Shown: one piece after another, positions 15,170-25,893 of the stretch
Numbering within the stretch: the first letter of the stretch is position 1
Layout: the number at the start of each line of letters is the position of its first letter
Assembly: GCF_001013905.1 (NCBI RefSeq)
Contig: NZ_LN831790.1
Span: forward strand, 2,494,001 to 2,558,000
Length of the DNA stretch: 64,000 bases
Direction of reading: 5' to 3'
Source of the DNA: Streptomyces leeuwenhoekii
GTDB lineage: Bacteria; Actinomycetota; Actinomycetes; Streptomycetales; Streptomycetaceae
Position numbers and translations under genes: made by a program
The notes under the pieces: model-generated
The model's database searches: none
The model's input: the letters and a program-made list of their open reading frames with translations, nothing else
Told to the model about the DNA's origin: nothing

Positions 15170-16852
15170 CTAGAACTCCCCGGTCCGGTCGGTCCGCAGC
15201 CGCTCCAGCACCAGCAGGGCCACCGCGCACACCACCATCAGAATCGTCGACAGGGCCATCGACTGCCCGTAGTTGGTCTCGCCCGGCCGCCCCAGCAGCC
15301 GGGCCACGGCCACCGGCAGGGTCGGGTTGTCGGGCCGGGCGATGAACACGGTCGCCCCGAACTCGCCCAGCGACACCGCGAAGGCGAAGCCGGCCGCGAC
15401 CAGCAGCGCCCGCCGCACCAGCGGCAGATCGACCTCGCGCCACACCCGCCACGGCGACGCGCCGAGCACCGCGGCGGCCTCCCGCAGCCGGGTGTCCACC
15501 GCCCGCAGCACCGGCAGCATGGTCCGCACCACGAACGGCACGCCCACCAGGGCCTGCGCGAGCGGCACCAGGATCCACGCGCTCCTGAGGTCCAGCGGGG
15601 GCTGGTCCAGCGCGATCAGGAAGCCGAAGCCGACGGTCACCGCCGACACCCCGAGCGGCAGCATCAGCAGCGCGTCGAACCCGCGGACGAGGCGGCCCGC
15701 GTCCCGCCGGGTGAGCGCGGTCGCGGCGAGGCCGCCGATCACCACGGCGATGGCGGTGGCGACGACGGCGTACTGGAGGGAGGTGCCGATGGCCTCGATC
15801 GGCGGGACCAGGAAGACACCGCTGTCCGCGCTGGTCAGCGCCCGGTAGGAGGCGAATCCTGGCGCGTCCAGCGACCGCTCGACCAGTACCGCGAGCGGCA
15901 GCACCAGCAGCACGGCGACGGTGACGAGGACACCGGCGAGCAGTGCCCACTGTCCCGCGCCGCGCGGCCGGCGGGCGGTCAGGGAGGCGTCCACCAGCCG
16001 CAGCGCGGTCTCCCGCCGCCGTACGGTCCAGGCGTGCACGGCGAGGATCGCGCCGACCGCGACGAACTGGATCATCGTCAGCACGGCGGCCGTCGACAGG
16101 TCGAAGACATCGGCGGTCTGCCGGTAGATCTCCACCTCCAGGGTGGCGAAGGTGGGCCCGCCGAGGATCTGGACGACGCCGAAGGAGGTGAAGGTGAACA
16201 GGAAGACCATCAGCGCGGCGGCGGCCACGGCGGGCGCCAGCGCGGGCAGGGTGATCGTGCGCCAGGCGGCCGGGCGCGAGGCGCCGAGCATCCGCGCGGC
16301 CTCCTCCTGCCGCGGGTCGAGCTGCGCCCACAGCCCGCCGACGGTGCGGACGACGACGGCGTAGTTGAAGAAGACGTGTGCCAGCAGGATCGCCCACACC
16401 GTGGTGTCCAGGCGCACGCCCCACAACTCGTCCAGCAGCCCGCCCCGCCCGGCCAGCGCGAGGAACGCCGTGCCGACGACGACCGTCGGCAGCACGAACG
16501 GCACGGTCACCACGGCCCGCAGCACCTGCTTGCCGGGGAAGTCCAGGCGGGCGAAGACGTACGCGCCGGGCAGCGCGATCAGCAGCGTCAGCGCGGTGGA
16601 GACCAGCGCCTGCCAGGTGGTGAACCACAGCACGTGCCGGACACCGGGGTCCGCCAGCACCTGCCCGATCCGCGCGAGGTGCCAGCCGTCGCCGTCCTTC
16701 AGCCCGCGCCCGACGATCGCGACGACCGGGTAGGCGAAGAAGACCGCGAAGAACGCGACGGGCCCGGCCATGAGCGCGAGCCGCGCCGCGCTCCCGCGCC
16801 GGCGCCCGCGGACGGCTACTTCAGAACGAGCGAGGTCCACGACTTGACCCAC
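15170..16852 (-). CDS. Thiamine ABC transporter permease (ThiP-like, two fused permease halves)
   Basis: 560 residues with about 12 membrane helices in two homologous halves. Each half carries the EAA coupling loop: EEAARMLGASRPAAWRTITL in the first and REAAAVLGASPWRVWREVDL in the second. This fused arrangement is typical of ThiP and FbpB permeases. The start overlaps the end of the binding-protein gene. GTG at 16852 gives a 37-nt overlap; GTG at 16840, with GAGTGGG upstream, gives 25 nt and is equally plausible. Confidence 0.85.
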   Translation of the reverse strand: MGQVVDLARSEVAVRGRRRGSAARLALMAGPVAFFAVFFAYPVVAIVGRGLKDGDGWHLARIGQVLADPGVRHVLWFTTWQALVSTALTLLIALPGAYVFARLDFPGKQVLRAVVTVPFVLPTVVVGTAFLALAGRGGLLDELWGVRLDTTVWAILLAHVFFNYAVVVRTVGGLWAQLDPRQEEAARMLGASRPAAWRTITLPALAPAVAAAALMVFLFTFTSFGVVQILGGPTFATLEVEIYRQTADVFDLSTAAVLTMIQFVAVGAILAVHAWTVRRRETALRLVDASLTARRPRGAGQWALLAGVLVTVAVLLVLPLAVLVERSLDAPGFASYRALTSADSGVFLVPPIEAIGTSLQYAVVATAIAVVIGGLAATALTRRDAGRLVRGFDALLMLPLGVSAVTVGFGFLIALDQPPLDLRSAWILVPLAQALVGVPFVVRTMLPVLRAVDTRLREAAAVLGASPWRVWREVDLPLVRRALLVAAGFAFAVSLGEFGATVFIARPDNPTLPVAVARLLGRPGETNYGQSMALSTILMVVCAVALLVLERLRTDRTGEF

Positions 16853-17892
16853 TCGTCACGGTGGCCGGCGATCTCGTCCGGGTCCATGGTCTGCGGGTTC
16901 TCGGCCTGCGGTCCGAACCTGGCGAAGTCCGCCGGCACCTTCGCGTCGTCCCGCACCGGGTAGACGAACATGTTCAGCGGCATGTCGTCCTGGAACCGCT
17001 TGCCGATCAGGAAGTCGAGCAGCGCCTTGCCGCCCTCGGGGTTCCTCGCGTTGTTCAGCAGCCCGGCGTACTCCACCTGGCGGAAGCAGGTGCCGGGGGC
17101 GATGCCCGTGGGGGCCGTGTCGGGCCGGGGGTCGGCGTAGATCACCTCGGCGGGCGGCGAGGAGGCGTACGAGACCACCAGCGGCCGGTCGGCCTTGGCC
17201 TTCCTCCCGGCGGCGGAGCCGGAGAACTCCTCGTTGTACGCCTGCTCCCAGCCGTCGACCACCTTCACACCGTTGGCCTTCAGCTTCTTCCAGTACTCCG
17301 GCCAGCCGTCGCCGTACCGGGCGGCGGTGCCGAGGAGGAAGCCGAGGCCGGGCGAGGAGGTGGCGGCGTTCTCGGTGACCAGGAGGTTCTTGTACCGCGG
17401 CTCGATCAGGTCGTCGAAGGAGGCGGGCGGGGTCAGCTTGTGCTCGCTGAACCACTCCTTGTCGTAGTTGACGCAGATGTCGCCGGTGTCGACGGGCGTG
17501 ACCCGGTGCCGGTCCTGGTCGGCCCGGTACTCCGGCCTGACCCGGTCGGCGTCCTTCGCCTCGTACGGCTGGAACAGCCCGTTGTCCAGCGCCCGCGACA
17601 GCAGGGTGTTGTCGACGCCGAAGAGGACGTCGCCCTGCGGGTTGTCCTTGGTCAGGATCGCCTTGTTCACGGCCTGGCCCGCGTCGCCGTCCTTCAGGAC
17701 CCTGACCCGGTAGCCGGACTCCTTCTCGAAGGCGGCGATCACTTCCTTCGACGCGGCCCACGAGTCGTGGCTGACCAGCGTCACGGTCCGGGAGTCGCCG
17801 GATTCCCCGCCGCCACCGGACGACCCGCACGCCGAGAGCGTGACCAGGCCGAGTCCGACGGCCAGGATCGTGGCCTTCTTGGTGATGCTCAC
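16816..17892 (-). CDS. Thiamine-binding lipoprotein of the ABC importer (ThiB-like)
   Basis: 358 residues. The lipoprotein signal is MSITKKATILAVGLGLVTLS with lipobox LSAC, so the protein should be anchored on the outer face of the membrane. TLVSHDSWAASKEVI opens the type II periplasmic-binding fold as in ThiB. DTGDICVNYDKEWF and VVSYASSPPAEVIY are also ThiB-like segments around the ligand site. AGGAGG lies 6 nt before the GTG, inside a small hairpin, and a TPP riboswitch precedes it. It heads the three-gene import operon. Confidence 0.88.
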   Translation of the reverse strand: MSITKKATILAVGLGLVTLSACGSSGGGGESGDSRTVTLVSHDSWAASKEVIAAFEKESGYRVRVLKDGDAGQAVNKAILTKDNPQGDVLFGVDNTLLSRALDNGLFQPYEAKDADRVRPEYRADQDRHRVTPVDTGDICVNYDKEWFSEHKLTPPASFDDLIEPRYKNLLVTENAATSSPGLGFLLGTAARYGDGWPEYWKKLKANGVKVVDGWEQAYNEEFSGSAAGRKAKADRPLVVSYASSPPAEVIYADPRPDTAPTGIAPGTCFRQVEYAGLLNNARNPEGGKALLDFLIGKRFQDDMPLNMFVYPVRDDAKVPADFARFGPQAENPQTMDPDEIAGHRDEWVKSWTSLVLK

Positions 17893-17898
17893 TGATGT

Positions 17899-17964
17899 CC
17901 TCCTGGGTGACCAGGAAGAGACGCGGCCCTGCCCGGGACCCCTGGAAGGTGACCCGGGCAGGGC
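17899..17964 (-). promoter_or_regulatory. Expression platform of the TPP riboswitch: long hairpin and RBS hairpin
   Basis: GCCCTGCCCGGG (17926-17937) pairs perfectly with CCCGGGCAGGGC (17953-17964). Nearer the gene, TCCTGG (17901-17906) and CCAGGA (17911-17916) form a hairpin that buries part of the AGGAGG site (17899-17904). This suggests translational control, or both attenuation and RBS masking. Confidence 0.65.
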
Positions 17965-17981
17965 GCAACAGCTCGAGTGAT

Positions 17982-18071
17982 GACCGATCTCCCTACCCAG
18001 AATGACCTGGGCCAGGTTCGGAGGGTCTGCGGCCGGTGCCGCACTCTCAGCGCTGTGGCGCTCCCCTGTCG
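17982..18071 (-). ncRNA. TPP riboswitch (THI element)
   Basis: Read on the minus strand, the conserved TPP-aptamer blocks occur in order: ACAGGGGAGC (about 18070-18061), CTGAGAG (18050-18044), GACCCTCCGAACCTG (18027-18013), and GGTAGGGAGATCGG (17997-17984). The last closes back on the first block. The aptamer binds thiamine pyrophosphate and normally turns expression off. It lies between the rlmN stop and the ThiB gene, so it controls the thiamine importer. Confidence 0.93.
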
Positions 18072-18128
18072 GAATATGCAGATGTGGTACGTACCGGAAG
18101 ATGTGAAGTTGTTCTTACGGTGGTCAGA

Positions 18129-19235
18129 TTACCGCTCGCTCGCGGCGAGCTGTCCGCACGCCCCGTCGATCTCCTGCCCCCGGGTGTCCCGGATGGTCAC
18201 CGGCACACCATGGGCGGCGATCGCCTCCACGAACGCCTTCTCGTCCTCGGGCCGCGAGGCGGTCCACTGGGAGCCGGGCGTCGGGTTGAGCGGGATGAGG
18301 TTGACGTGCACCGGCCTGCCCTTGAGCAGCCGGCCCAGCCGGTCACCGCGCCACGCCTGGTCGTTGATGTCCCGGATCAGCGCGTACTCGATGGACAGCC
18401 GACGGCCGGACTTCGCGGCGTACTCGAACCCGGCGTCCAGCACCTCGCGCACCTTCCACCGCGTGTTCACGGGGACGAGGGTGTCGCGCAGCTCGTCGTC
18501 GGGCGCGTGCAGCGAGATCGCCAGGCGGCACTTGAAGCCCTCGTCGGCGAAGCGGTGGATGGCCGGGACCAGGCCCACCGTCGAGACGGTGATGCCGCGC
18601 TGCGACAGGCCCACCCCGTCGGGCTCGGGATCGGTGAGCCTGCGGATGGCCCCGACGACCCGGTTGTAGTTGGCGAGCGGCTCGCCCATGCCCATGAAGA
18701 CGATGTTGGACAGCCGGGCCGGGCCGCCCGGCACCTCGCCGTCCCTGAGCGCCCGCATCCCGTCCACGATCTGGTGCACGATCTCCGCGGTGGACAGGTT
18801 CCGGTCCAGGCCGGCCTGCCCGGTGGCGCAGAACGGGCAGTTCATGCCGCACCCCGCCTGCGAGCTGATGCACATGGTCACCCGGTCCGGGTAGCGCATG
18901 AGCACCGACTCCACGAGGGTGCCGTCGAACAGCCGCCACAGCGTCTTGCGGGTGGTGCCCTGGTCGGTCGACAGATGCCGCACCACCGTCATCAGCTCCG
19001 GCAGCAGCGCCTCCTGGAGCTTGCCGCGGGAGCCGGCCGGGATGTCGGTCCACTGCTCCGGGTCGTGCGCGTACCGCGCGAAGTAGTGCTGCGAGAGCTG
19101 CTTGGCGCGAAACGGCTTCTCGCCGATGGCGGCGACGGCCTCCTTGCGCTCGGCGGGCGTGAGGTCGGCGAGGTGCCGCGGCGGCTTCTTGGCTCCGCGC
19201 GGGGCGACGAAAGTGAGTTCTCCGGGCTTAGGCAT
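18129..19235 (-). CDS. rlmN: Dual-specificity RNA methyltransferase RlmN (radical SAM)
   Basis: 368 residues. It methylates C2 of A2503 in 23S rRNA and A37 in some tRNAs. The radical-SAM cluster motif is CGMNCPFC (CxxxCxxC), preceded by [20 protein letters not shown] binds SAM, and the acceptor Cys that carries the methyl group is near the C-terminus (DIDGACGQL). An N-terminal HhH-like domain (about 1-120) is present. No strong RBS is visible before the ATG. It lies downstream of cdsA, with a hairpin between them. Confidence 0.95.
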   Translation of the reverse strand: MPKPGELTFVAPRGAKKPPRHLADLTPAERKEAVAAIGEKPFRAKQLSQHYFARYAHDPEQWTDIPAGSRGKLQEALLPELMTVVRHLSTDQGTTRKTLWRLFDGTLVESVLMRYPDRVTMCISSQAGCGMNCPFCATGQAGLDRNLSTAEIVHQIVDGMRALRDGEVPGGPARLSNIVFMGMGEPLANYNRVVGAIRRLTDPEPDGVGLSQRGITVSTVGLVPAIHRFADEGFKCRLAISLHAPDDELRDTLVPVNTRWKVREVLDAGFEYAAKSGRRLSIEYALIRDINDQAWRGDRLGRLLKGRPVHVNLIPLNPTPGSQWTASRPEDEKAFVEAIAAHGVPVTIRDTRGQEIDGACGQLAASER

Positions 19236-19263
19236 GGCTCTACCAGTGTCGCAGACGCGCGAA

Positions 19264-19298
19264 GCGGGGCCCGCCGTCCTGTGGACGACGGGCCCCGC
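19264..19298 (-). terminator. Terminator between cdsA and rlmN
   Basis: GCGGGGCCCG (19264-19273) pairs with CGGGCCCCGC (19289-19298); GTCC/GGAC extends it inward. It lies 18 nt downstream of the cdsA stop. Confidence 0.7.
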
Positions 19299-19315
19299 AT
19301 CGAGGAAGCCGCAGG

Positions 19316-20533
19316 TCAGCTCGTACCCACGAACACCACCAGGAGCAGCCACACCACCGGCGCCGTGGGCAGCAGCGAGTCCAGGCGGTCCATGATGCCG
19401 CCGTGGCCCGGCAGCAGCGAGCCCATGTCCTTGATGCCCAGGTCCCGCTTGATCATCGACTCGCCGAGGTCGCCGAGGGTGGCGCTGACGGCGACCGCGA
19501 GGCCGAGCAGCAGGCCCTGCCACCAGGCGCCGCCGTCGATCAGGAACTCCAGGCACAGCGCGCCCACCGCCATCGCGAACGCGACGGCCCCGAGCAGGCC
19601 CTCACGGGTCTTGCCGGGGCTGATGCGGGGGGCGAGCTTCTTCCGGCCGAAGCGCCAGCCGACGGCATAGGCGCCGGTGTCGCTGACGACCGTCAGCAAC
19701 AGGAAGGTCAGGACGCGGAACGGACCGTCGTCCGCCGTCAGCATCAGGGCGACGAACGTGGCGAGGAACGGCACGTAGAAGGCGGCGAACACGCCCGCCG
19801 TGACGTCCTTCAGGTAGTCCTCGGGCGGTTCCGTCATGCGCCAGACCAGCACCGCCAGCGCGGTCAGCGCCATCGCCACCCAGGCGGCCTCGGGCCCGCG
19901 CACGTACCCGGCCACGACCATGGCCGCGCCGCCGACGGCGAGCGGCACCAGGGGCGCCTTGATGCCCTTGCGCTCCTGGAGCCGTCTGGTCAGCTCCCAC
20001 AGGCCGACCACGACGGCGACCGCGATCACGCCGACGAAGACGGCCTTGACGATGAACAGCGACGCGACGATCACCGCGCCGAGCCCGACCCCGACCCCTA
20101 TCGCGGCACCCAGGTCGCGCCCCGCGCTCTTCTTCTGCGGGGGCGCCGGCTGCGGGGCGTCGGGCATGGGCTCCGGATTCTGCGGCACGGCCCCGAAGGG
20201 CGGTGCCTGCGGCGTGTCATGGGGCCGCGGCTGCGGCGCGTCGTACAGGTCGGTCCGCGGCGGTCCGTACGGCTGAGGCCGCGGCGTCCCGTACGGCTGC
20301 GGCCGCGGCGTCCCGTCGCGGAACAAGGGGCCGCTCAGCCGAGCGGCCCCCCGGTCGTCATCCTGGTCTCCGCCGTGTTCGGGTACGTCGGGCACGATGG
20401 GCATGGGGCGAGTCTGCTGCGCGTGCTGCGCATCGTACGCGGGACCCGCCGGGGCCGCCCCTCGGGCGGGCCCCCGGTCGGTGGGCTCCCAGTACCCGGC
20501 TTGCGGCGGCGCCCCCCAGGAAGAGTCGTTCAT
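19316..20533 (-). CDS. cdsA: Phosphatidate cytidylyltransferase (CDP-diglyceride synthase)
   Basis: 405 residues. It makes CDP-diacylglycerol from phosphatidic acid and CTP in the membrane. The first about 135 residues are a cytoplasmic Pro/Gln/Arg-rich extension with internal repeats (TPRPQPYG twice in tandem), then about eight helices. The family signature near the C-terminus, [20 protein letters not shown] followed by [13 protein letters not shown], is intact. Its ATG shares one base with the frr stop (TGATG), so the genes are coupled. The N-terminal tail is common in actinobacterial CdsA but its length varies. Confidence 0.93.
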   Translation of the reverse strand: MNDSSWGAPPQAGYWEPTDRGPARGAAPAGPAYDAQHAQQTRPMPIVPDVPEHGGDQDDDRGAARLSGPLFRDGTPRPQPYGTPRPQPYGPPRTDLYDAPQPRPHDTPQAPPFGAVPQNPEPMPDAPQPAPPQKKSAGRDLGAAIGVGVGLGAVIVASLFIVKAVFVGVIAVAVVVGLWELTRRLQERKGIKAPLVPLAVGGAAMVVAGYVRGPEAAWVAMALTALAVLVWRMTEPPEDYLKDVTAGVFAAFYVPFLATFVALMLTADDGPFRVLTFLLLTVVSDTGAYAVGWRFGRKKLAPRISPGKTREGLLGAVAFAMAVGALCLEFLIDGGAWWQGLLLGLAVAVSATLGDLGESMIKRDLGIKDMGSLLPGHGGIMDRLDSLLPTAPVVWLLLVVFVGTS

Positions 20534-21093
20534 CAGACCTCGAGCAGCTCCGCTTCCTTGTGCTTCAGGAGCTCGTCCACCTGGGCGACGTACTTGGCGG
20601 TGGTGTCGTCGAGCTCCTTCTCCGCGCGGCGGCCCTCGTCCTCACCGACCTCGCCGTCCTTGACCAGCTTGTCGATGGCGTCCTTCGCCTTGCGGCGCAC
20701 CGAGCGGATGGAGACCTTGGCGTCCTCGCCCTTGCTCTTGGCGACCTTGATGTACTCGCGGCGGCGCTCCTCGGTGAGCTCCGGGAACACGACGCGGATG
20801 ATGTTGCCGTCATTGCTCGGGTTGACGCCCAGGTCGGAGTCCCGGATGGCCTGCTCGATGTTGCGCAGCGCGCTCTTGTCGAACGGCGTCACCACGGCCA
20901 TGCGCGGCTCGGGCACGGAGAACGAGGCCAGCTGGTTGATCGGCGTCGGCGCGCCGTAGTAGTCGGCCACGATCTTGTTGAACATCGCCGGGTGCGCACG
21001 GCCCGTGCGGATCGCGGCGAAGTCCTCCTTGGCGACCACGACGGCCTTCTCCATCTTCTCCTCGGCCTCGAGGAGGGTCTCTTCGATCACCAC
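20533..21093 (-). CDS. frr: Ribosome recycling factor
   Basis: 186 residues, exactly the family size. With EF-G it splits post-termination ribosomes. [19 protein letters not shown] and the C-terminal helix ending [10 protein letters not shown] are hallmark segments of RRF. The start is one of two adjacent GTG codons, with AGGAG just upstream. It lies 193 nt downstream of pyrH and is coupled to cdsA. Confidence 0.97.
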   Translation of the reverse strand: MVIEETLLEAEEKMEKAVVVAKEDFAAIRTGRAHPAMFNKIVADYYGAPTPINQLASFSVPEPRMAVVTPFDKSALRNIEQAIRDSDLGVNPSNDGNIIRVVFPELTEERRREYIKVAKSKGEDAKVSIRSVRRKAKDAIDKLVKDGEVGEDEGRRAEKELDDTTAKYVAQVDELLKHKEAELLEV

Positions 21094-21286
21094 TTGCTCC
21101 TGCGTGTCTTGAGTAGGCCCGGCTGCGGTTCCTCTTCGGGGCGGCGGCCGGCTGCGTCGCGTCTTCTACCTGCACGGTTCCCGACCGGCAGGACATTGTC
21201 CATCCCCCGGCCCGGCTCCGTCCCGTCCGTCCCTCTTACAGGTGGTACGGACAGGCCGGTGTCCGGAGACGGGGGCGGGCGGGAAG

Positions 21287-22135
<849 letters not shown>

Positions 22136-22242
22136 TCAGATCTGCTGTCGTCCGCCGCCCGCGCGTGCGGATCGGCCTACGCGAACGGCGCAGACGACTG
22201 CTGTCGACCCTACCGGGGTCGGGTGTCCGTCACGGTACGGAC

Positions 22243-23079
22243 TCAGATGCCGACCTTGATGCGCGTGAAGCGCTTCAGGGTGACACCGGCCTCGTCCAGG
22301 ACCTTCTGGACGGACTTCTTGTTGTCCAGCGCGTACGGCTGGCCGAGCAGCGTGGCGTCCTTGAAGAAGCCGTTGAGGCGACCCTCGACGATCTTCGGCA
22401 GGGCGGCCTCGGGCTTGCCCTCGGCGCGGGTGGTCTCCTCGGCGATGCGGCGCTCGGCCTCGACGACGTCGGCCGGGACGTCCTCCTTGGAGAGGTACTT
22501 CGGCGCGAAGGCGGCGATGTGCTGGGCGACGCCCTTGGCGACCTCGGCGTTCGCCTTGTCGAGCTCGACGAGGACACCGATCTGCGGCGGCAGGTCGGGC
22601 ATCGTGCGGTGCATGTACGCCGTGACGTAGCCGTCGGAGAACTGCGCGAAGCGGTCCAGGACGATCTTCTCGCCGAGGTTGGCGTTGGCCTCGTCCACGA
22701 ACGCCTGGACGGTCTTGCCGGGCTCGATCTCGGAGGCGAGCAGCGCCTCGATGTCGGCCGGGGAGGTCTTGGTGACGTGCTCGGCGATGGCGTTGGCCAC
22801 GGCCTGGAACTTCTCGCCCTTGGCGACGAAGTCCGTCTCGCACTTCAGCTCCACCAGGACACCGGAGGAGTTGTCGTCGGCGATGATCGAGACGACGGCA
22901 CCGTTCTCGGCGGAACGGCCCTCGCGCTTGGCGACGCCCTTCTGGCCCTTGATGCGGAGCGCCTCGACGGCCTTGTCGACGTTGCCCTCGGCCTCGTCCA
23001 GCGCCTTCTTGCAGTCCATCATGCCGGCGCCGGTGAGCTCACGAAGCTTCTTGACGTCGGCGGCGGTGTAGTTCGCCAT
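22243..23079 (-). CDS. tsf: Elongation factor Ts
   Basis: 278 residues. It exchanges GDP for GTP on EF-Tu. The N-terminal UBA-like domain contains [16 protein letters not shown] and the core contains [18 protein letters not shown], the residues that push into the EF-Tu nucleotide site. No strong RBS is visible upstream of the ATG at 23079. It follows rpsB after 156 nt containing a hairpin, the usual bacterial order. Confidence 0.97.
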   Translation of the reverse strand: MANYTAADVKKLRELTGAGMMDCKKALDEAEGNVDKAVEALRIKGQKGVAKREGRSAENGAVVSIIADDNSSGVLVELKCETDFVAKGEKFQAVANAIAEHVTKTSPADIEALLASEIEPGKTVQAFVDEANANLGEKIVLDRFAQFSDGYVTAYMHRTMPDLPPQIGVLVELDKANAEVAKGVAQHIAAFAPKYLSKEDVPADVVEAERRIAEETTRAEGKPEAALPKIVEGRLNGFFKDATLLGQPYALDNKKSVQKVLDEAGVTLKRFTRIKVGI

Positions 23080-23175
23080 GAGTCTGTGAATCTTTCTCGA
23101 AGTCTGGAAGATCGAAGATCTGCGGGGTGCGCACCCCATGGAGCCGGGGCGCGCTGTCCTTCCGCCGACCTACGG

Positions 23176-23219
23176 TTGAACGGCGGGAGCGGAGTTCATG
23201 TCACCGCTCCCGCCGTCAA
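23176..23219 (-). terminator. Attenuator hairpin between rpsB and tsf
   Basis: TTGAACGGCGGGAGCGG (23176-23192) pairs with CCGCTCCCGCCGTCAA (23204-23219), leaving one bulged A and an 11-nt loop. It starts 16 nt after the rpsB stop. It may reduce read-through into tsf. Confidence 0.7.
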
Positions 23220-23235
23220 CTCGGACGCTGACGGG

Positions 23236-24117
23236 TCAGGCCTGCTCGGCCTCGGCGGCCGGAGCCTCGGCGGCCGGGGCCTCCTCGGCCGGAGCCTCGG
23301 CCGGCTTCTCGCCCTCGGCGGCGGCCGGGGCCTCGTCGGCCTTCTTCTCGCCCTCGAGCAGGTCGCGCTCCCACTCGGCGAGCGGCTCGCCCGCGGCCTT
23401 GTCACCCTTGCCGGCCTCGGCGACACCGGAGCGGGCCATCAGGCCCTCGGCGACGGCGTCGGCGATCACGCGGGTGAGCAGGGTGACGGAGCGGATCGCG
23501 TCGTCGTTGCCCGGGATCTTGTAGTCGACCTCGTCGGGGTCGCAGTTGGTGTCGAGGATGGCGACGACCGGGATGTTGAGCTTCCGGGCCTCGCCGACCG
23601 CGATGTGCTCCTTCTTGGTGTCCACGATCCAGACGGCGCTGGGCACCTTCTGCATCTCGCGGATACCACCGAGGGTCTTCTCCAGCTTGGCCTTCTCGCG
23701 CGAGAGCACGAGAAGCTCCTTCTTGGTCAGACCGGACGCGGCGACGTCCTCGAAGTCGATCTGCTCGAGCTCCTTGAGGCGCTGCAGACGCTTGTAGACG
23801 GTCGAGAAGTTGGTGAGCATGCCGCCCAGCCAGCGCTGGTTGACGTAGGGCATGCCGACGCGGGTGGCCTGCTCGGCGATGGCCTCCTGCGCCTGCTTCT
23901 TCGTGCCGACGAACATGACCGTGCCGCCGTGGGCGACGGTCTCCTTGACGAACTCGTAGGCGCGGTCGATGTACGACAGCGACTGGAGCAGGTCGATGAT
24001 GTAGATGCCGTTGCGCTCGGTGAAGATGAAGCGCTTCATCTTCGGGTTCCAACGGCGGGTCTGGTGACCGAAGTGGACGCCGCTCTCCAGCAGCTCCCGC
24101 ATCGTGACGACGGCCAT
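23236..24117 (-). CDS. rpsB: 30S ribosomal protein S2
   Basis: 293 residues. [20 protein letters not shown] and [13 protein letters not shown] are diagnostic for S2. The C-terminal approximately 45 residues are an Ala/Glu/Pro-rich tail ([20 protein letters not shown]), longer than in E. coli S2 and common in actinobacteria. AAGGAG precedes the ATG. It is divergent from the M23 peptidase gene across 281 nt that must hold its promoter and leader. Confidence 0.97.
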   Translation of the reverse strand: MAVVTMRELLESGVHFGHQTRRWNPKMKRFIFTERNGIYIIDLLQSLSYIDRAYEFVKETVAHGGTVMFVGTKKQAQEAIAEQATRVGMPYVNQRWLGGMLTNFSTVYKRLQRLKELEQIDFEDVAASGLTKKELLVLSREKAKLEKTLGGIREMQKVPSAVWIVDTKKEHIAVGEARKLNIPVVAILDTNCDPDEVDYKIPGNDDAIRSVTLLTRVIADAVAEGLMARSGVAEAGKGDKAAGEPLAEWERDLLEGEKKADEAPAAAEGEKPAEAPAEEAPAAEAPAAEAEQA

Positions 24118-24398
24118 GGCCGTACTCTCCTTGAGTTCTCGGTTGTGCCGCGGATGCCGGACGGCTCCCGCGCCTGACGCCCGCGGTGCGCCGTGCCGCG
24201 AAGGACCGAGGGGCGCTGATACCGGGAGACCGACGTGTGCCGGCCCCGGTACCGGGGCGTGCGAAGTCGACCCGGTGGCCCGGATCGCCACCAGAAGTGT
24301 ACGGGACCCGCGGGGCGCCGGGTGACGCCGCTGTCCACAACCGGCGAGTGGTCCACAGGTCCGGGCCGCGTCCGGCGGCGGCGCGGGAGGGTTGCCGC

Positions 24399-24995
24399 AT
24401 GCGACTGAGGCGATGTGTGCACCCGGGTACGTGGCCGGCGCTCCTGGCGGCGCTGCTGCTGACGCCCGCCCTGGTGCCGGGCCCGGCCCCGGCGGCGGTG
24501 GCCGCGGACGGCGGGCGGCCCGCCGGCCCCGCGGTGCCGGCCGTCGGCCGCGCCTGGCCGGTCGGCGTCCGTCCCCCGGTGCTGCGGGGCTGGGACCCTC
24601 CGCCGGGTCCGTACGCCCCCGGTCACCGCGGCGTGGACCTGGCCGCGGCGCCGGGCACCCCGGTGCGGGCGGTGGCGCCGGGGCGGGTGTCCTTCGCGGG
24701 CCGGGTGGCCGGAAAGGGCGTCGTCTCGGTCGAACTGGCGGGCACGGGCGAGCCGCCCCTGCGGACGACGTACGAACCCGTCCGGGCGTCGGTGCGCGCG
24801 GGCGAGACGGTCGCGGCGGGCGAGGTGGTCGGCACGGTGGAGCCGGCGGGGTCGCACTGCGCGGCACCGTGCCTGCACTGGGGCCTGCGCGGCGAGAACG
24901 CCTATCTGAACCCGCTGACCCTGCTGCCGCCGTGGCTGCTGCGCACGGGCCCCTCGCGCCTGCTTCCCGTGCTGGGCGTACCACTGCCGCCGTGA
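24399..24995 (+). CDS. Secreted M23-family (LytM) peptidase
   Basis: 198 residues. A signal peptide covers about 1-36 ([20 protein letters not shown], cleavage near VAA-DG). The LytM domain has [14 protein letters not shown] (first Zn ligands His and Asp) and [15 protein letters not shown], the HxxxD/HxH-equivalent C-terminal motif in reduced form. The family cuts peptidoglycan cross-bridges; some members are inactive regulators. The motif here reads LHWG rather than HxHWG, so activity is uncertain. GGGAGG precedes the ATG. Confidence 0.82.
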   Translation: MRLRRCVHPGTWPALLAALLLTPALVPGPAPAAVAADGGRPAGPAVPAVGRAWPVGVRPPVLRGWDPPPGPYAPGHRGVDLAAAPGTPVRAVAPGRVSFAGRVAGKGVVSVELAGTGEPPLRTTYEPVRASVRAGETVAAGEVVGTVEPAGSHCAAPCLHWGLRGENAYLNPLTLLPPWLLRTGPSRLLPVLGVPLPP

Positions 24996-25078
24996 CGGCG
25001 GTCGCCCGCCCCCTCCCGGCGGTGGCCGGTGGCCGGTGGGGGCGTACCACCACCGCGGTGACGGCGGTCGCCCGCCCC
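24977..25078 (+). repeat. Imperfect tandem duplication of the 3' end of the M23 gene
   Basis: The segment starting CGTACCACTGCCGCCGTGAC at 24977, which includes the stop codon, recurs at 25043 as CGTACCACCACCGCGGTGAC. Both continue GGCGGTCGCCCGCCCC. The period is 66 bp. Confidence 0.65.
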
Positions 25079-25227
25079 CCGGCGGCCGGTGCGCGGGGCG
25101 GCAGGAGCCGTCCACCACGCCACCCTGCGGCGACGGCGACATCACATCACCGCACGGGGCGACCCGTGGCAGCAGCGGACACGGCCCCCGGTACCGGCGC
25201 GCACGGCGGTCGCCGGCACCGGGTCCG

Positions 25228-25818
25228 TCAGCCCCGCACGCCCCGCAGCGCCATGGAGACCGCCGCGTCCGTGACCGACGCCGGGTCCTCCGCGGCCCCC
25301 AGTTCGATGCGCCGCACCGCCGCGTCGACGACCCCTTGCAGCAGCATCGCCGCCAGCCGGGGCTGTGCGTGCCCCATCTCCCCCAGCGCCTCGACGATCA
25401 TCGCGATCAGGCCACCGTGGGCGGCGCGGATCTTCTCCCTGGCCCCGGCGTCCAGCTCGCTCGCCGAGATCGCCACCACGGCCCGGTGCCGCCGGTCGCC
25501 GACGAGCTCGAGCTGCTTGCGGACATACGCCTCGACCTTGGCCTCCGGCCCGTCGACCGCGGCCATCGCCGCCTCGACCTCCGCCGCCCAGAGGGGGAAG
25601 TCGACCGCGCAGAGCTCCTCGACGACCGCCGCGCGCGACCGGAAGTACTCGTACACGGACGACCGGGCAAGCCCCGTGCGCTCCGCGAGGGCCGGGAAGG
25701 TCAGCGCTTCCGTCCCGCCCTCGGACAGCAGGGAACGTGCCGCGTCCAGCAGGGCGGCACGCTGCATCGACCGGTGCTCGGCCACGGAGGCCGCTCGAAT
25801 CCTTGGCACGTCGTCCAC
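25228..25818 (-). CDS. TetR-family transcriptional regulator
   Basis: 196 residues from the GTG at 25818. The N-terminal HTH is AEHRSMQRAALLDAARSLLS followed by LTFPALAERTGLARSSVYEYF, the classic TetR recognition helix pattern. The C-terminal ligand-binding region (about 60-190) is not recognisable by sequence. A perfect 19-bp palindrome at 25839-25857, 20 nt upstream of the start, may be its own operator. It is on the same strand as whiG but separated by 75 nt. Confidence 0.82.
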   Translation of the reverse strand: MDDVPRIRAASVAEHRSMQRAALLDAARSLLSEGGTEALTFPALAERTGLARSSVYEYFRSRAAVVEELCAVDFPLWAAEVEAAMAAVDGPEAKVEAYVRKQLELVGDRRHRAVVAISASELDAGAREKIRAAHGGLIAMIVEALGEMGHAQPRLAAMLLQGVVDAAVRRIELGAAEDPASVTDAAVSMALRGVRG

Positions 25819-25838
25819 TTTACGGACGCGCCACCGCC

Positions 25839-25857
25839 GGCGGGAGTCACTCCCGCC
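25839..25857. promoter_or_regulatory. Perfect 19-bp palindrome upstream of the TetR gene
   Basis: GGCGGGAGT-C-ACTCCCGCC, 9-bp arms around one base, lies between whiG (ends 25894) and the TetR start (25818). Its size and position fit a TetR operator. A short-loop whiG terminator is the alternative. Confidence 0.5.
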
Positions 25858-25893
25858 CGGGCACGGCCGCGGTGCCACGCCCCGGGAGGCGGG

